The notes under the pieces were generated by a model that did no database searches, was not told where the DNA came from, and saw nothing but the letters and a program-made list of their open reading frames with translations. A DNA stretch of 64,000 nt from Ditylenchus dipsaci (lineage: Eukaryota; Nematoda; Chromadorea; Rhabditida; Anguinidae): the NCBI GenBank assembly GCA_004194705.1, contig SADC01000888.1, positions 37,088 through 101,087 on the forward strand, given 5' to 3'. The position numbers and the translations under genes were made by a program. Positions 42,060 through 53,919 of this stretch are shown here, in pieces; position 1 is the stretch's first letter; every line of letters begins with the position of its first letter.

Positions 42060-43935
42060 TCTTTAGGGAACAGAAATGTTGGCGCTACTTCGATATAACA
42101 ACCCTCTCCTAAAACAGCTTATTTGATATGCCCCTCTCGCTAATCAATGTAGCTACTTTGATCTATCTCCCACCCTTAAATCTAGTTTTTTAGGAGTGGT
42201 CGAAAATAACTTTTATGCCCATTCTCCAAAACTGAGTCAATTTGAACTAGTGAAACCTAAAATGGTCATAGCTTTTTTTATAGAATTACACAAAAGCCCA
42301 TCTCCCGTTTCTAGGTTCAGATATCTTTGCTCTTCAGTATGATGAATTGACGCTAAAAATTATAATATTTTGTTTGGATTAGCCTATGCAAAACTGGGTC
42401 TGATATCTAAAAATCAACAAATAAGTATATTTTTTCAAGAATATGCATTATAAGTGATCATAGATTATGAATGGTTTTTTTAGCTGAACACATAGTTTTT
42501 GGAAATCACACAAGAATGGTGAGGAAAATTTTAAAGATCCAAAATATATGTTAAAACTAAATTTTAACAATAGAAAATGACTTTAAAACAAAGTGTTATA
42601 AAAATTTTTAAGAAAAGTATAATTTGTTATCATTTTTTCGACCTTGATTGAACTGATGAACATTTCACATTACAAAAAACAAAAAAGTAAACAAAGAGAA
42701 CATTTTGCAGTCAAACAATTTTCGCTCTAAAGCACAATTTCTAACCTTTTTTAGCTGTTACAAATAATAAAAGTATAGATACAGCAGAGCATTGGGTTTA
42801 CCTAGCATTTTTAGCAGTTCAGAGAACAGTTCTTTTCCTCAAAAATTCTTAGGAAGAGAACGAGGAAGAAAGAAGAGCGATTGTAACGCGCAGGCAAATC
42901 ACGCATTTTTTTGAAAAAAACATAATCAGGTTGGCAAAAACTCTTACGTTCATTTTTAAATTCTTTTAAAAAACTTCAGCCTTTTCAAAAATAGTGTATT
43001 TTTTTTTGTTAAAGTTAGCCTCAGGTGCATTAGATTGTAGCCAGGTTACGTTAGAGAAAGTTCAAAAGCAGGTGCCAACTTATAAAACGGCCAAAAAAAT
43101 TTAAAAGGCGTGGATACTAAAATGTGTGACAAATACAACGAAAGTTTTGCGCACCAAAAAAATCAGATAAAAAATATTTTCGGACTTTACACATGGCGAT
43201 ACCACTCAACAACTATTTATGAACTACTACTGCGCATACCTTGTTTACTATTACTACTACCGCCTGTTTTATGCGGAAGTGGTTCTTATGTTATTCGAGA
43301 GAAAAAACACTAAACGGTTTGATTGTAATCGAGGCGTTTTTTATAAATGTATACCAAAATGTTGATCACGCAAAAGAACAACACAAACAACTAAATATCG
43401 CATTTCTCTAATTATGCGTCACCCTCTAATTCAAGCAGTGTTTCGTGTTGCAATCAGTTTTATAAGTACTTAAGGCAGGTCACTAAGATGATATACAATC
43501 TGCGGCAGAAACTTCGGAAAAGATCACCCACAAAAATTGGGTCGAAAACGCGATGCTAAAAACTCAATCAGGCGATGCCTCGTAATTAGATTTAAGAGGG
43601 TATAAATTTACTAAAGATGAGCAAAAGCAAAGAACGGGCAGTCCGGCAAGCGACATTAAGCTGCAGTCAATTCCTACGAAGACTTTAGATTATAGAAACA
43701 TGAAGAAGTTAGAAAGAGCAAGCAACTTGCAGTCCGGCAAACAGAACATTTTGTCCGGTCCTTGAGTATTGGGTTTCTAAGGGTTTATTCAATTTGCGTG
43801 CAAGTAGAAACTGTTTATAAGCACAAAATAAATCTATTGTTTTATAAATTTGATAGGACAAAAAGCAATTACAAAATATTAGTTAATTAAGAATACAATT
43901 TAACACAAAAATTGCACTGATCACATATTTTGGCC
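42060..43935. other. No gene recognised
   Basis: AT-rich sequence. Near 42075 there is a single GGCGCTACTTCGATATAAC end related to 25020-25544. The 67-codon frame at 43110-43313 has no supporting signals. Confidence 0.35.
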
Positions 43936-45156
43936 ATATCCCTCAATGGGGGGGGGTTTGCCTTGGTCCCCCTGTTGTTGTTTTTGTGAGTTTTTAGGTC
44001 AGGCAAAAGTAGGCCAGCGTATGTTAGGGCGAACTTAATCATGAGTCTAAGATTTATTTTTATTTATTTATTTATTTCATACGCAAATGTATAAATACAA
44101 TCACGCAACTAAAACAAGTACAAAGTTAAGCAAATGTAAGTCACACTCCTTATAGGCTGCTACACTTACACATTAATCAGTTAGATGTTTTGATTCTTGC
44201 AAAATTACAACGAAATTTTCAATAAAGTGACAGCAAAGAATAAATTCAACTTTGATCAGATAATTTTACAATATAGGTAAATTTGGCTAATAAAAAATTT
44301 TTGATGACATATTTAGACTACTACCGAAAATTTGCGAGGATTATGGATTTTTTACAGTTAGATCAGATACATAAAACTTCAAGAGACCACATTTTTTGTT
44401 ATTTTCAAAGGTTTGTTTTCTAAGTGCATGGAGTTTGGCTAGCTCAATTTCAGTCATGTCACGCCTCACAAGGAGATTTGCTGGTGCTTAGCAAAGTTAG
44501 GGAGAAATTACGGATGAGTAGGAAAAGTGTCACGAGATTCTTTGCTGGTAAAGTGAAACCTGATGATTCTGGGTCTCCCATTCTTTTTATGGCCATGTCG
44601 TCTCAGTTTCCATAGGCGAAGGTCACCAGCACTCCAATCTCAGTCGCAATGGCTCTCACAAGTTCAGTGTCATTGGTAGTTTTGTTCTCATTCTCCATCT
44701 CTGGCATGCGTTCAATAATAGCAGTGCAGCTTTTCTCTTGCATGTCTCTATGGGCAACATGTGTCAGTGATGATTTTGGAAATTGTTATTGAGTTGATGA
44801 GAGTGTCCTTGCCATTTTCCAAAATTCGTCTTGACTTTCTTTGATACTTCATTGGAGTCCATATCATATTTTCCAGCTCTTCTTGCAACTGCTTATTTTG
44901 GCTAAGTAATTTATGGAGACGAGAAGAACATCACGAGCAGCATCTCTAGCTTGGTGATAAGGGATGTATTCATTTTTAGAAAATGTAGTCAGATCAGGAT
45001 TGATTTCTCCAATCTTCGGTATTAAATGAAAGGTTGAAGATACGTTTGAGTCTGTCCTAACATACGTGGCCAACCCTTACCTAAGCCTAAAGCCTAAAAA
45101 ATCACTAAGAAACAACAGGGGGGACCAAGGCAAAAAAACCCCCATTAAGGATAGGG
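43936..45156. mobile_element. 1.2-kb TIR element (TTTGCCTTGGTCCCCCTGTT ends) with decayed ORF
   Basis: The left TATCCCTCAATGGGGG, then TTTGCCTTGGTCCCCCTGTT, then TAGGTCAGGCAAAAGTAGGC pairs with right-hand complements ending ACCCCCATTAAGGATAGGG. The TIRs exceed 100 bp. The interior contains coding-like minus-strand pieces (separate entry). The same CCTTGGTCCCC terminus appears at 57660-57850. Confidence 0.65.
44400..45073 (-). pseudogene. Decayed element-encoded ORF, family unknown
   Basis: Broken frames on the minus strand carry protein-like text: ARDAARDVLLVSINYL followed, one frame off, by QNKQLQEELENMIWTP, then CTAIIERMPEMENENK and LVRAIATEIGVLVTFAYG. The charge-rich, coiled-coil-like character and several stops suggest a dead transposon protein. 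I could not assign a superfamily. Confidence 0.35.
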
Positions 45157-45989
45157 CCCATATTTTATTGAAAAAAGAGCATGCCTTATAGAAACCTTTG
45201 TTGCAGAAGCGCCAGACGAAGAATGCAAACTTTTGTTTCACTGTTCGCGTTGTTGTTTTCTACCTTTGTTTTGCTGCTCCGCCTTCAACTCCGCCTAATA
45301 AGCAGCGGGAAACTGTTTTTGTGGCGGTATCTATACACCCACTTCAATGAAACCACAGGTTTCAGAAACTTTTCTACTCTTGAAGTAAGTGACAACAAAA
45401 TTGCAGAACTTTTTTCTTTCTATTTTTTGCATAAAATTATTAAAAAGAGGTTTTTTCACCTAGACAACATTTTTTGGTCGGTCGACGAAAAAGTAATGGT
45501 TACCAACCTCTTTTCCCAATAAAATAATTGATTTGCAAGGGCGACCTTCGCTACCACCTCCAGCAAAGAAGAAATAAAGAAAAGAAACCGGTCTTGGGCA
45601 ATGGCGCACCAATAGATCAATATAGGAAGATAAATTAGTAAGTTTGGGCAGTGTAGAAAGGTTTAATATAAGTTGTTTATCAACTTTGCTATAAATTTTA
45701 TTGTGTAAATTTAATTGGAAAATGACACAAGTACAAAATCAAATAAGACAACTGTTTTTCTAATATTTAAAATTTTTCCAAGAACTTTGGATGCATGATG
45801 CTTTAAAGGGACAGGCTCGCTGCCGATGAGAAATTTTGAAATTCTGGCACCAGGTCAATTCGAAAAAGAATTATTTTGATATAAACATTTGTTGAGCCCT
45901 TTCGAGGCGTATAGGTCGGTCATCGGTTCGATTCCTACTGAAGCAACATTTTCCGTGACTTTTACTGAAATAGGATAATTTAATTCTCG

Positions 45990-46250
45990 TTTGAATTTCA
46001 CGGTATAAGGACAGTTGGCACCAGTGCGAACTGTGCACTTGGTTACTTTTGAGATAAAATACCTGTTTTCAATCAAAAAAAGGTGTATTTTTGAGCTTTA
46101 GCTCTTTTTTTTGGAAATTCTGTTAACGGATTCGGATTTCTGAGAAAATTTCGGCTATTGGGTGGATTAAAATAATACACGAAAATAGGTATTTATACTC
46201 AAAAGTAACCAAGTGGACAGTTCGCACCGTGAATTGTTCTATGTCCGAAT
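45990..46250. repeat. Inverted repeat around TTGGTTACTTTTGAG
   Basis: GTGCGAACTGTGCACTTGGT plus TACTTTTGAGATAAAATACC at 46022-46062 is mirrored by GGTATTTATACTCAAAAGTA plus ACCAAGTGGACAGTTCGCAC at 46187-46228. It is probably a small foldback element. The rest of 45157-46960 holds no recognised gene. Confidence 0.6.
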
Positions 46251-46967
46251 TTCGCTAGTACGGGCTATTCGAAATATTCCCATCGCCGACGAGCACCCCC
46301 TATAAAAGTTTTGGACAAGAGTTTTTTCTGCCCATGTTTTGCTTTTTTCTGCCAGCTTCTGGCTATTTTTTTTCTTTTAAAAATGAATGAAAGTAACTAA
46401 ATTAAAATAGCGTTTTTATTTTAAGCCGCCCTATTACACATTATTTTTTCAGAAATCCAATAACGGAATTGTAAAATGATCCTCGGCTGCTGAGAATATG
46501 AGAAATTTGTTTCACCAAGGAATTTTTCGCTAAAACTCTGCAAAGCGGTTACAACTAAATAGCTGAGCGTCTTTTCGAAATTCTGTCAGTGGATTCGAAT
46601 TTTTTAGGAAATTTCGTAAACTAGGGCAGCATAGAATCGAAAATAAACACAAATTTTAGTTACCATATTTTCTCTAAAAAGTCCTTCCTGACTTTGAGGG
46701 TCTGTTCTCGATCTCTTTAATCATGAAAGATCATTCATACAACAAACTTCATTGGACTTTTGACTTTTTTAAGAAAAGGACAAAACGACATTAAATCTTG
46801 ACACTTTTATAATCTTTTACACGAGCTAGAGCTGATTTTTCCGGTGTTTAAATTTTTCGCAATTGAAATCGTAGTAATTTTATATGTCGAAATATATCGC
46901 GAGACAAACACACACTTACCACTTACTCAGAAAAAAGCTCATATTAGCCTTGAAAAATTGGGTTGAA

Positions 46968-47373
46968 ATACTTTCCGACCCGAAATTGACCCCTTTTCTG
47001 CCTTAAAAAGCTCTTTTCCTGCCCAAATTTGAAAAACTCTTTGTTCTCGACAATTCTCTGATAAATTTTTAGTTTTGTCAATCATTTTGTAGTTCTGGAT
47101 CTCAGCTTTCTGACATGGTGACAACTGACCATATGAGTTTTCAAAAGTTGGAGGAAAAGGTCTTTGAATGAACAAATTGCTTTGCTTCATTCAAAAACCT
47201 TTTCCTCCAACTTTTTGAAAACTCATATGGTCAGTTGTTAGCATGTCAGAAAGCTGAGATCCAGAACTATAAGATGGGTTAAAAAAATCAAAAAACATAT
47301 GCTTTTTGAAATTCGGGCAGGAAAGAGCCTTTTGGGGCAGAAAAGGTACCATTTCGGGGTCGAAAAGAATTAA
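46968..47373. mobile_element. Foldback element around 47186
   Basis: The arms pair from TTTCCGACCCGAAATTGACC at the left to TTTCGGGGTCGAAAAG at the right. Strong pairing occurs near the centre: TTTTGAAAACTCATATGGTC and its complement, then TCATTCAAAAACCTTTTCCT. The stem is about 190 bp. Confidence 0.75.
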
Positions 47374-47515
47374 AACTAAAAAATTGTGTTCTACAGTGAT
47401 TATAACATACCTAGTCTGTTTTACAAAGTTTTTTATATCGTTACCAAACATACATAAACAATTTGAGCAATTTTTTTTATCACAGTTAAATAAGTCGAAC
47501 TAGCCTTGGTTCTAT

Positions 47516-49249
47516 CTACACATAAAATTCTCTTTCAGGTTTAATGACATGTGGCGGATAGCCAGGTGGTTTGTTGGCACTTCTGCTTGCTGTCATACCC
47601 TGTATAAGTTGATTTTTATTCGGTTATTAAAAATATTTGCGACTCATTTTTAAATTAGTCATATCTTATAAAATTCTATGACATTATTCAACTTTTTGAC
47701 ATTATTAAAACAAAAATCACAGTTCAGCGGAATGTTTAAAAAGGATCCTAGTAGACAATACAACAAAAACCTCTCTACCGACTGACATTCGACTCGCTAC
47801 AGCTTCTGACTCGCTACAACATATTAAAGATTCGATTCCCCCACCGAGTAAATTATTTTCTAATGTCGAAATGCAAGTTTTTTGTGTACTTTTGTTTAAA
47901 ATAAAGGAAAAAAACATGTGTAGAACAATATAACATAGGTGTGGTAAAGTGATTGTAACAAATGCGTGTAAACAAAGAAAGCTAAGGACTTGACCTTCTT
48001 CTTGGACTTCCCGGAGCTCTTGAACATTGATACCCATGAGTCGCCCAATTCTGTTCAAATAATGGCTGATATTTCTTCCATACGCTTTGTTTCTAAGAAG
48101 ACCGCTATGTGTTGCAAGAAACTCAGTTAATTTTGTCTAAATGACAAGTTTACGTTTAAGTCCCCCCCCCAAAAACTATTAGTATTTGTGCGTCCAAAAT
48201 TTTCTGTGTAACTTCTGAATATTCTACCGGCTGATGTCTCGGTGGTTGCATGAATATTGAGCGCATCCAGTTCCTTCGTGTGCGTAACCTAGAGATTGTG
48301 ATTTAGAACATAACACACTTATTTACCTATCTGAAGTTTACAGCATCACTAAAGATACTGACAACACAAAGCGAAAGATTAGCAACTGTACAAAAAATAA
48401 ACACGAATAAAAGACAAAAAACACATGAAACTTGAATTTTGAAATTAAAAAAAAGGTTTTGCTCGGTGGGAATCGAAACGTCGATATGCTCTAGCGAGTC
48501 GCAATTGTAGCGAGTTACTGTAGCGAGTCAAAAGTTGTAGCGAGTTGATGTTTTACTCTCCACCTATCCCCACCCTTAGATTTTTTAAAATTATGTTTTA
48601 ACTACTCCTAGCAATAGGATAAAACATAAGTTCTAAGCGTTTTCTGACTCAAAAGTTGATTTTTCGAAGAGAAAAAAACTGTTATTTGCTAAAATGGTTG
48701 AACAACTGTTTTTTAAATTTCAAATTAATTTTGATTTTTTTTCAAAAGTATAATCCTTACAGTTTCTCGTGCCAAAAAGCTTATATGGATTTCTTGAAAG
48801 TTGAAAAATGAAGGTGTAGGCTTTGTAGCGCAATACAAGAACCATGTTCACGGTGATGGTCCCCGCCAATTCGAAATTTTCCTTATCATTGATCTTCTGT
48901 TCGGATTTTCTAACTTGGTTTCTAACAAGACAACGCTTAGAATTTGATTTTAGGTAAGGTTTTTAGAAGCTCAATAAAAAAATTTGTACGTAAATACAAC
49001 GATGAGGAAAAAAATTTTAATTGGCAGGGGACCACCAGACCAGCCTGAGCATGGTCCTTTCAGCAATATATAAGTTCATGTTACCTCGCCAATTGACGGA
49101 TCCAGAGCATAGTGACCACTGTTATTTCCCTGGCTTCTATTGTTGCGAATGCAGCAGCAGGCTATTAATATACCACAAACCAGTGTAAGCACTAACAAAA
49201 GTAGTATTAGAGGCTGGTTGAATATATTTAGAAAAAATCCAGTAATCAT
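47516..49249 (-). CDS. Small single-pass membrane protein with C-terminal EFYV motif
   Basis: Exons: 49085-49249, 48228-48288, 47990-48136 and 47516-47599 (TAG at 47516), about 150 residues. The N-terminus has one hydrophobic helix (PLILLLLVLTLVCGILIACC) starting at residue 13 and followed by CIRNNRS. This suits a signal-anchor with a cytosolic C-terminal tail. The tail includes TKLTEFLATHSGLLRNKAYG, LNRIGRLMGINVQELREVQ and a Pro-rich end GYPPHVIKPEREFYV, whose last four residues look like a PDZ-domain ligand. The ATG lies 3 nt after a TTTAG acceptor. The junction 48228/48136 is one base out of phase, so a consensus indel or a different donor must be involved. The family is not recognised. 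It could be the tail of a larger receptor, but an in-frame TGA precedes the ATG. Confidence 0.7.
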
Positions 49250-49252
49250 TCA

Positions 49253-49254
49253 CT
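49253..49254 (-). promoter_or_regulatory. Candidate trans-splice acceptor 3 nt before ATG
   Basis: The minus strand reads AAAAAATTTAG|TGAATG. A 3-nt leader is too short for an ordinary 5' UTR, so this AG is best read as a spliced-leader or 5'-UTR intron acceptor. Confidence 0.45.
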
Positions 49255-49689
49255 AAATTTTTTCTAAATTGAAATAAATAAAAATAAACAATTTTAATTT
49301 ATTTTCAGCCATAAATTACTCGATTTAACAGAAAGTGTGGTCAGTCATCTGACACAAACCAACAGGGTCAACGGCCAAAGTTTAGCAAGTGGGAGAGAAG
49401 ATCAGTGAACAAAGGCATACTCGATATAACGAACCCTCGATACAACCAACCCTTGATATGACAAAAAAAAAACCTCAGCTCAATTTGGTGGATTGACTAA
49501 AACATAATCAAGTACACCCTTGATATGGCGCTTGGTGGTTTTGGCTAAGGTTGTGAGATGGAAATAGCTAAAGACAACTAAACCACCGCTATGTACCGTC
49601 TTGAAGCAAATTAAGCGTGTAACAGCCATTTAAAAGGGGGAACTTCCTGTACGCATCGCCTTGGGTCACAGGTTCGACTACCACTGGCT

Positions 49690-49980
49690 ATAAACCATTT
49701 TTTTCCTTCTATTTACAAGTTCAGTGTCAAATTCATCCTCACACTCTTGGCTATCCAATATATATCAGCACAGGCTTTTACACCTACCGGAGCTTGTAAC
49801 CAGGCTGAAATAGGCCAAATTTCCCAAATCGATGGTTTTCGGTTTTTCTTTGACTGGTTTCACTGAAAATTTCTGACTTTTTATAAAGTCACAAGCTTCA
49901 TACACCAAAATGTAGCCAAGACGCTAGGCTTTCATTTGAGCTATCAAACAGAGAAAAAGTAAGTATAAAGTTGGAGCTAG
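49690..49980 (+). repeat. Dispersed repeat (ATGTAGCCAAGA type), copy 2
   Basis: It matches 32245-32560 in the same orientation. Just upstream (49420-49520) is a degenerate pogo-like end with ACTCGATATAACGAACCCTC words. Confidence 0.6.
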
Positions 49981-50300
49981 AATTCTAAAAACATCCAACG
50001 ATGTCCAATTCCATGACATCCTACACAGGACTATCTCAGAACTTTTCGGTAGTATCTGGAACTGACGTTTTTTCGTAATTTTAATTTACATACTCCTTTG
50101 TAACCTCACACTCAAAATGTAGCCCTGCTTCCTGGCGTCCTTTTCATGATATGGTTGTAAATGAGCATGTAGATTAAAATTGCAAAAAACGTCAGTGCCA
50201 GAATAATACTGAAATCCTGCCCCTCAATATTACTCTTCTTTTGTTCCTAGGTCAAACCTTCGTTTGGTCAGCGATTTTTCACTATAATTTTTCAATGTTA

Positions 50301-50468
50301 CAGTCAACTCTCGATTTAACGAAACCCCGGTTTAACGAAACTCTTGATTTAACGAACCTTTTTTTGGTGCCTATTTGGCCAGCGATTAAATAAAATGACT
50401 GAAATAAGCTCTCGATTCAACGAACATTTTTGCCGGTCCCCAGGGGTTCGTTAAATCGAAAGTGACTG
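50301..50468. mobile_element. pogo-like MITE (TTTAACGAAACCCC word)
   Basis: Ends CAGTCAACTCTCGATTTAAC and TTCGTTAAATCGAAAGTGAC are inverted, with TA on both sides. TTTAACGAAAC words repeat in the left arm, and the centre TTGCCGGTCCCCAGGGGTTC matches that of 15118-15320 apart from the word. This is the clearest word-swap pair. Confidence 0.85.
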
Positions 50469-51114
50469 TATATAATTATTGAATTGATAATGTAGATTAC
50501 ATTGGCCATAATCACCTTAATAAACATCATTTCTATCATAACTATTTATTTAAGCCATCGAAATCACTAGAATTATCATGATCAACATATAGAACATTAA
50601 AAAAGTTATGTTTAAAAATTGCTGGAAACCCCCCCCCCCCCCTATAGTACATAAGGTCCAAAGCAGTTGGAAAATTATGAAAAGTTAAAGAAAAAAGGCC
50701 CTAAAAAAATTAGCTTTGGTCACCAAGGCAAAAACTGACTGGGGCAGTATACTTTACTTGACTGGGCTGTATTTAACTTGAACCACCGGTTTTTAGGTCC
50801 AACTGTTTTTACATTCCAGGTGGTTTTTCTTTCGCCAGGTAACAGGCCAAGCATTATTTTAACCAAGAAGATGGGTAATGAAAAAAATTCTGTTAGCAAA
50901 TATATAAATTCAGGACAAAAAAGAATATATGTGGACAAGCATTATTGGCGGAGGCATGCCATACAACTCTCTGCAGCAGTATTTTAATTGGAGCGTTTGC
51001 AGCGTCATCACGTTGGTTGTGCCTGCTTTGAAAGGTCTGCTGCTGCTAGTGTGGCAAAGGAAATGTGAGAACTTCCTCTTTTTTGCTTGTTTGCGTTCCT
51101 CCAACAACCGCTCC

Positions 51115-51163
51115 CTATTTATCTGCCAAAGCAATTAGCTTGGCTTCTTCCTTAAACGAGAAG
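51115..51163 (-). CDS. Candidate terminal exon (SFKEEAKLIALADK), low confidence
   Basis: After the acceptor ACACATGCAG, one base plus FSFKEEAKLIALADK-stop. The required phase (2) matches the donor phase of exon 59434-59730. A second open reading (INRERLLEERKQAKKRK) starts at 51122 in another frame. Both are charged and helix-prone. The surrounding 50470-52470 shows no other exon. Confidence 0.3.
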
Positions 51164-52476
51164 CTGCATGTGTGTCTATGTGCAAACAAAAACAAACGAA
51201 TGAATACACAAAAAAGCTTATTTAAGGTATTTGGTATATGTGGGTTCGCACGATGCCGCAAAAAATTCTCTAGTCCACTTAATGTTTTTTTCAAATTCAG
51301 ATTTCCTTTAAAGGTACTAAACCACAACGAAAAATATTAGCTGAGCTGTTAGAAGAAGTTGACCAGGAAGATGATCACAATATTGTCATTGCTACAGTGA
51401 TGCCTCGAAATCACTAAGGCATCAGTGATTGTCTTAGTGATGGCAATCACTGATCGAAAAATTTCGATAAAGGCACACCCGATTAAGGTTGTTTACCTAA
51501 AGTCGAACACGTTTTAGCTCTATTGAAAGTTTTACAGAATTACAGGGATTACGATTTAACCGATCTATTTTTTTAAAGTCTTACAGTCATCCCTTTAAAG
51601 GGCGCGCTTTTTGATTGATAAATAGAATGGCACTGTCTATTACAACAGCACTTTTCATAAAGCGGCTCTGCGTAAAAAATGGTAGGTCAGACTCAGTAAA
51701 AAACTAATTATTCATAATCTTTTTTAAGTTGTGGTGAAAAGTCCATGAGACTTTTAGACAAAAGTGTTCATCGTAATCTCAGCTTTCTTAAATGACAAGT
51801 GGCTTCTTTTGTTTTTATGCAAGTTAAGGAAAAATCAGAGAGAGAAAAAAGCATATAAGAAGCACTTCAACTAAACTTCAGCAACCATTTGAACGAAATC
51901 CCTTGCACGCGACTCCAAAAAAATGCTGAACACTAAATCGGTGTCAGAATTTCACGTTAGCTTGACAAAAAAGAGTTTTACGTCAAAATGCTTTAGGTTA
52001 ATTTCTTTTGTGATTTTTTAAATATTCCAAATCCTGTATTTTATATGCTTCTAAGCATTATCTGGTGCAATTTTTCTTGCTCTGTCGAATGGCGTATAAC
52101 ACATACCGAATGAACCGCCTTATCACATGTATTTTTGCATTCCCAAGACTCAACAACATTCTTCGAAAAATGACATGATTGTTTCTTTTGTTCGAAAATC
52201 CAAAATGGTTACCGCATTAACAAAAAAACAAGAATCTGATAAAATTTACTTTAGGATAACGCCCAAATGACCCCTATATCACTAATAATGCAATAACAAC
52301 AGAAAATGTGATTTTAGGACGCGGACGACCGTTTTTCAAAAAAAAAATACAAACAAAAATTGCCTTGGTCACATGGGTGACCAAGGCAAAAAGAACGATC
52401 AATTTTAAATTTATAAGACCAAAAAGATAGTATTTGAACATAGTTTTCGATAACTGGGACCTTCTTTGAGTTCAAC

Positions 52477-53260
52477 TATTGGGTTGTAACATAAGTTCTG
52501 TCGGTTTTTGTTCATGAAGATTTTGTTTCAATGTAAAATATTTCTACCATACTGTTATATGTCATTTGTAGAAAAGAATCTCCTATTTCATCGCTCTATT
52601 TCAGATTTCACAATTTCACAACAAAATGTTGATTTTTAGCCTTCAAGAAATGAGCTTCAAGTTAAAAAATAATTATCTCCGGTATCTTTAGAGCTAGTCA
52701 AAAGTTCAGTCAATTGTTAGGCGCTGCAGCAACAACTCAGCACTTAATTGTAGCGCAGATAAAGAGCTTCAAAATCCATTTTACAGAATGGTTTTTGAAA
52801 ATCTAAGTATTGAGATTTGACTGTTTTAAAACAGCAAATTCTTCAAAAAATCCGGGAAAAAATTAAGAAAACTTGAATTCAGTCATTTTTCGAAGAATTT
52901 GCTTTTTTAAAACAGTCAAATCTCAATACTTAGATTTTCAAAACCATTCTGTAAAATGGATTTTGAAGCTCTTTATCTGCGCTACAATTAAGTGCTGAGT
53001 TGTTGCTGCAGCGCCTAACAATTGACTGAACTTTTGACTAGCTCTAAAGATACCGGAGATAATTATTTTTTTAACTTGAAGCTCATTTCTTGAAGGCTAA
53101 AAATCAACATTTTGTTGTGAAATTGTGAAATCTGAAATAGAGCGATGAAATAGGAGATTCTTTTCTACAAAATGACATATAACAGTATGGTAGAAAAATT
53201 TTACATTGAAACAAAATCTTCATGAACAAAAACCGACAGAACTTATGTTACAACCCAATA
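52477..53260. mobile_element. 784-bp hairpin element with mariner-like ends
   Basis: The arms of about 380 bp are almost identical. The ends TATTGGGTTGTAACATAAGT and its complement resemble mariner TIRs (TATTGGGTTG...), and TA occurs at the borders. The arms contain GTAGCGCAGATAAAGAGCTT plus CATTTTACAGAATGG, shared in diverged form with 56838-57582 and 14720-14770. The loop is about 35 bp at 52862. Confidence 0.85.
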
Positions 53261-53919
53261 CTACCTTTGGAATTGTAAAAGTCCATACGCATTCACTTTT
53301 GTGACTGGCTTTAGTGTTTGCTAATAAAGTATTTTTTATGCAACGGAAAAATTTATCTTTTTAATAACTTATAAAACAATTGTAATTTAGAAAAGGTAAT
53401 CTTGATTTTTTTAAATTGTTTGTAAAAGCTGACTAGGGAACCATTTGATGTGAAAGATTCGATCCAAAAATTCTGAAACACCATCTTGTAGAGTATAGTT
53501 AATTGCTTTGATAACAAGACAGAAAAAATGGAATCTGAAGATTCGAGAAACATGGAGCCATCGAGAAAAACATATTCGTTTATAATCTACCCTTTATGAC
53601 GACACCCCAAAAAATTCGATCCTTACATTCAATTAATTCGATGCTTCCTTTGTTAGCAGGGTCGAACATATTTTAACCTATATAAGCTAGGTATCAGGAT
53701 GAACACCCACTCATCCTCAGTCAGCTTGTGAGCCTCAATCAAACTCTGCGTTAATAACTGTAGAACTACCGTATAATATACGATAAATTCTACAGTTTAC
53801 GACACAGTGGGTGGATGAGTGGGTGTTCATCCAGAGTCAGAAAAAAAAACCCATGGGAAATTTTCGACCAAAAATTTTTGTTATAAGGGCAGAAGTGAGA
53901 AATAACTTAAGTTAACACG

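Noticed and set aside
45181..45522. 113-codon plus frame with hydrophobic start
   Set aside because: Low-complexity L/F/R composition next to an element end; no supporting signals.
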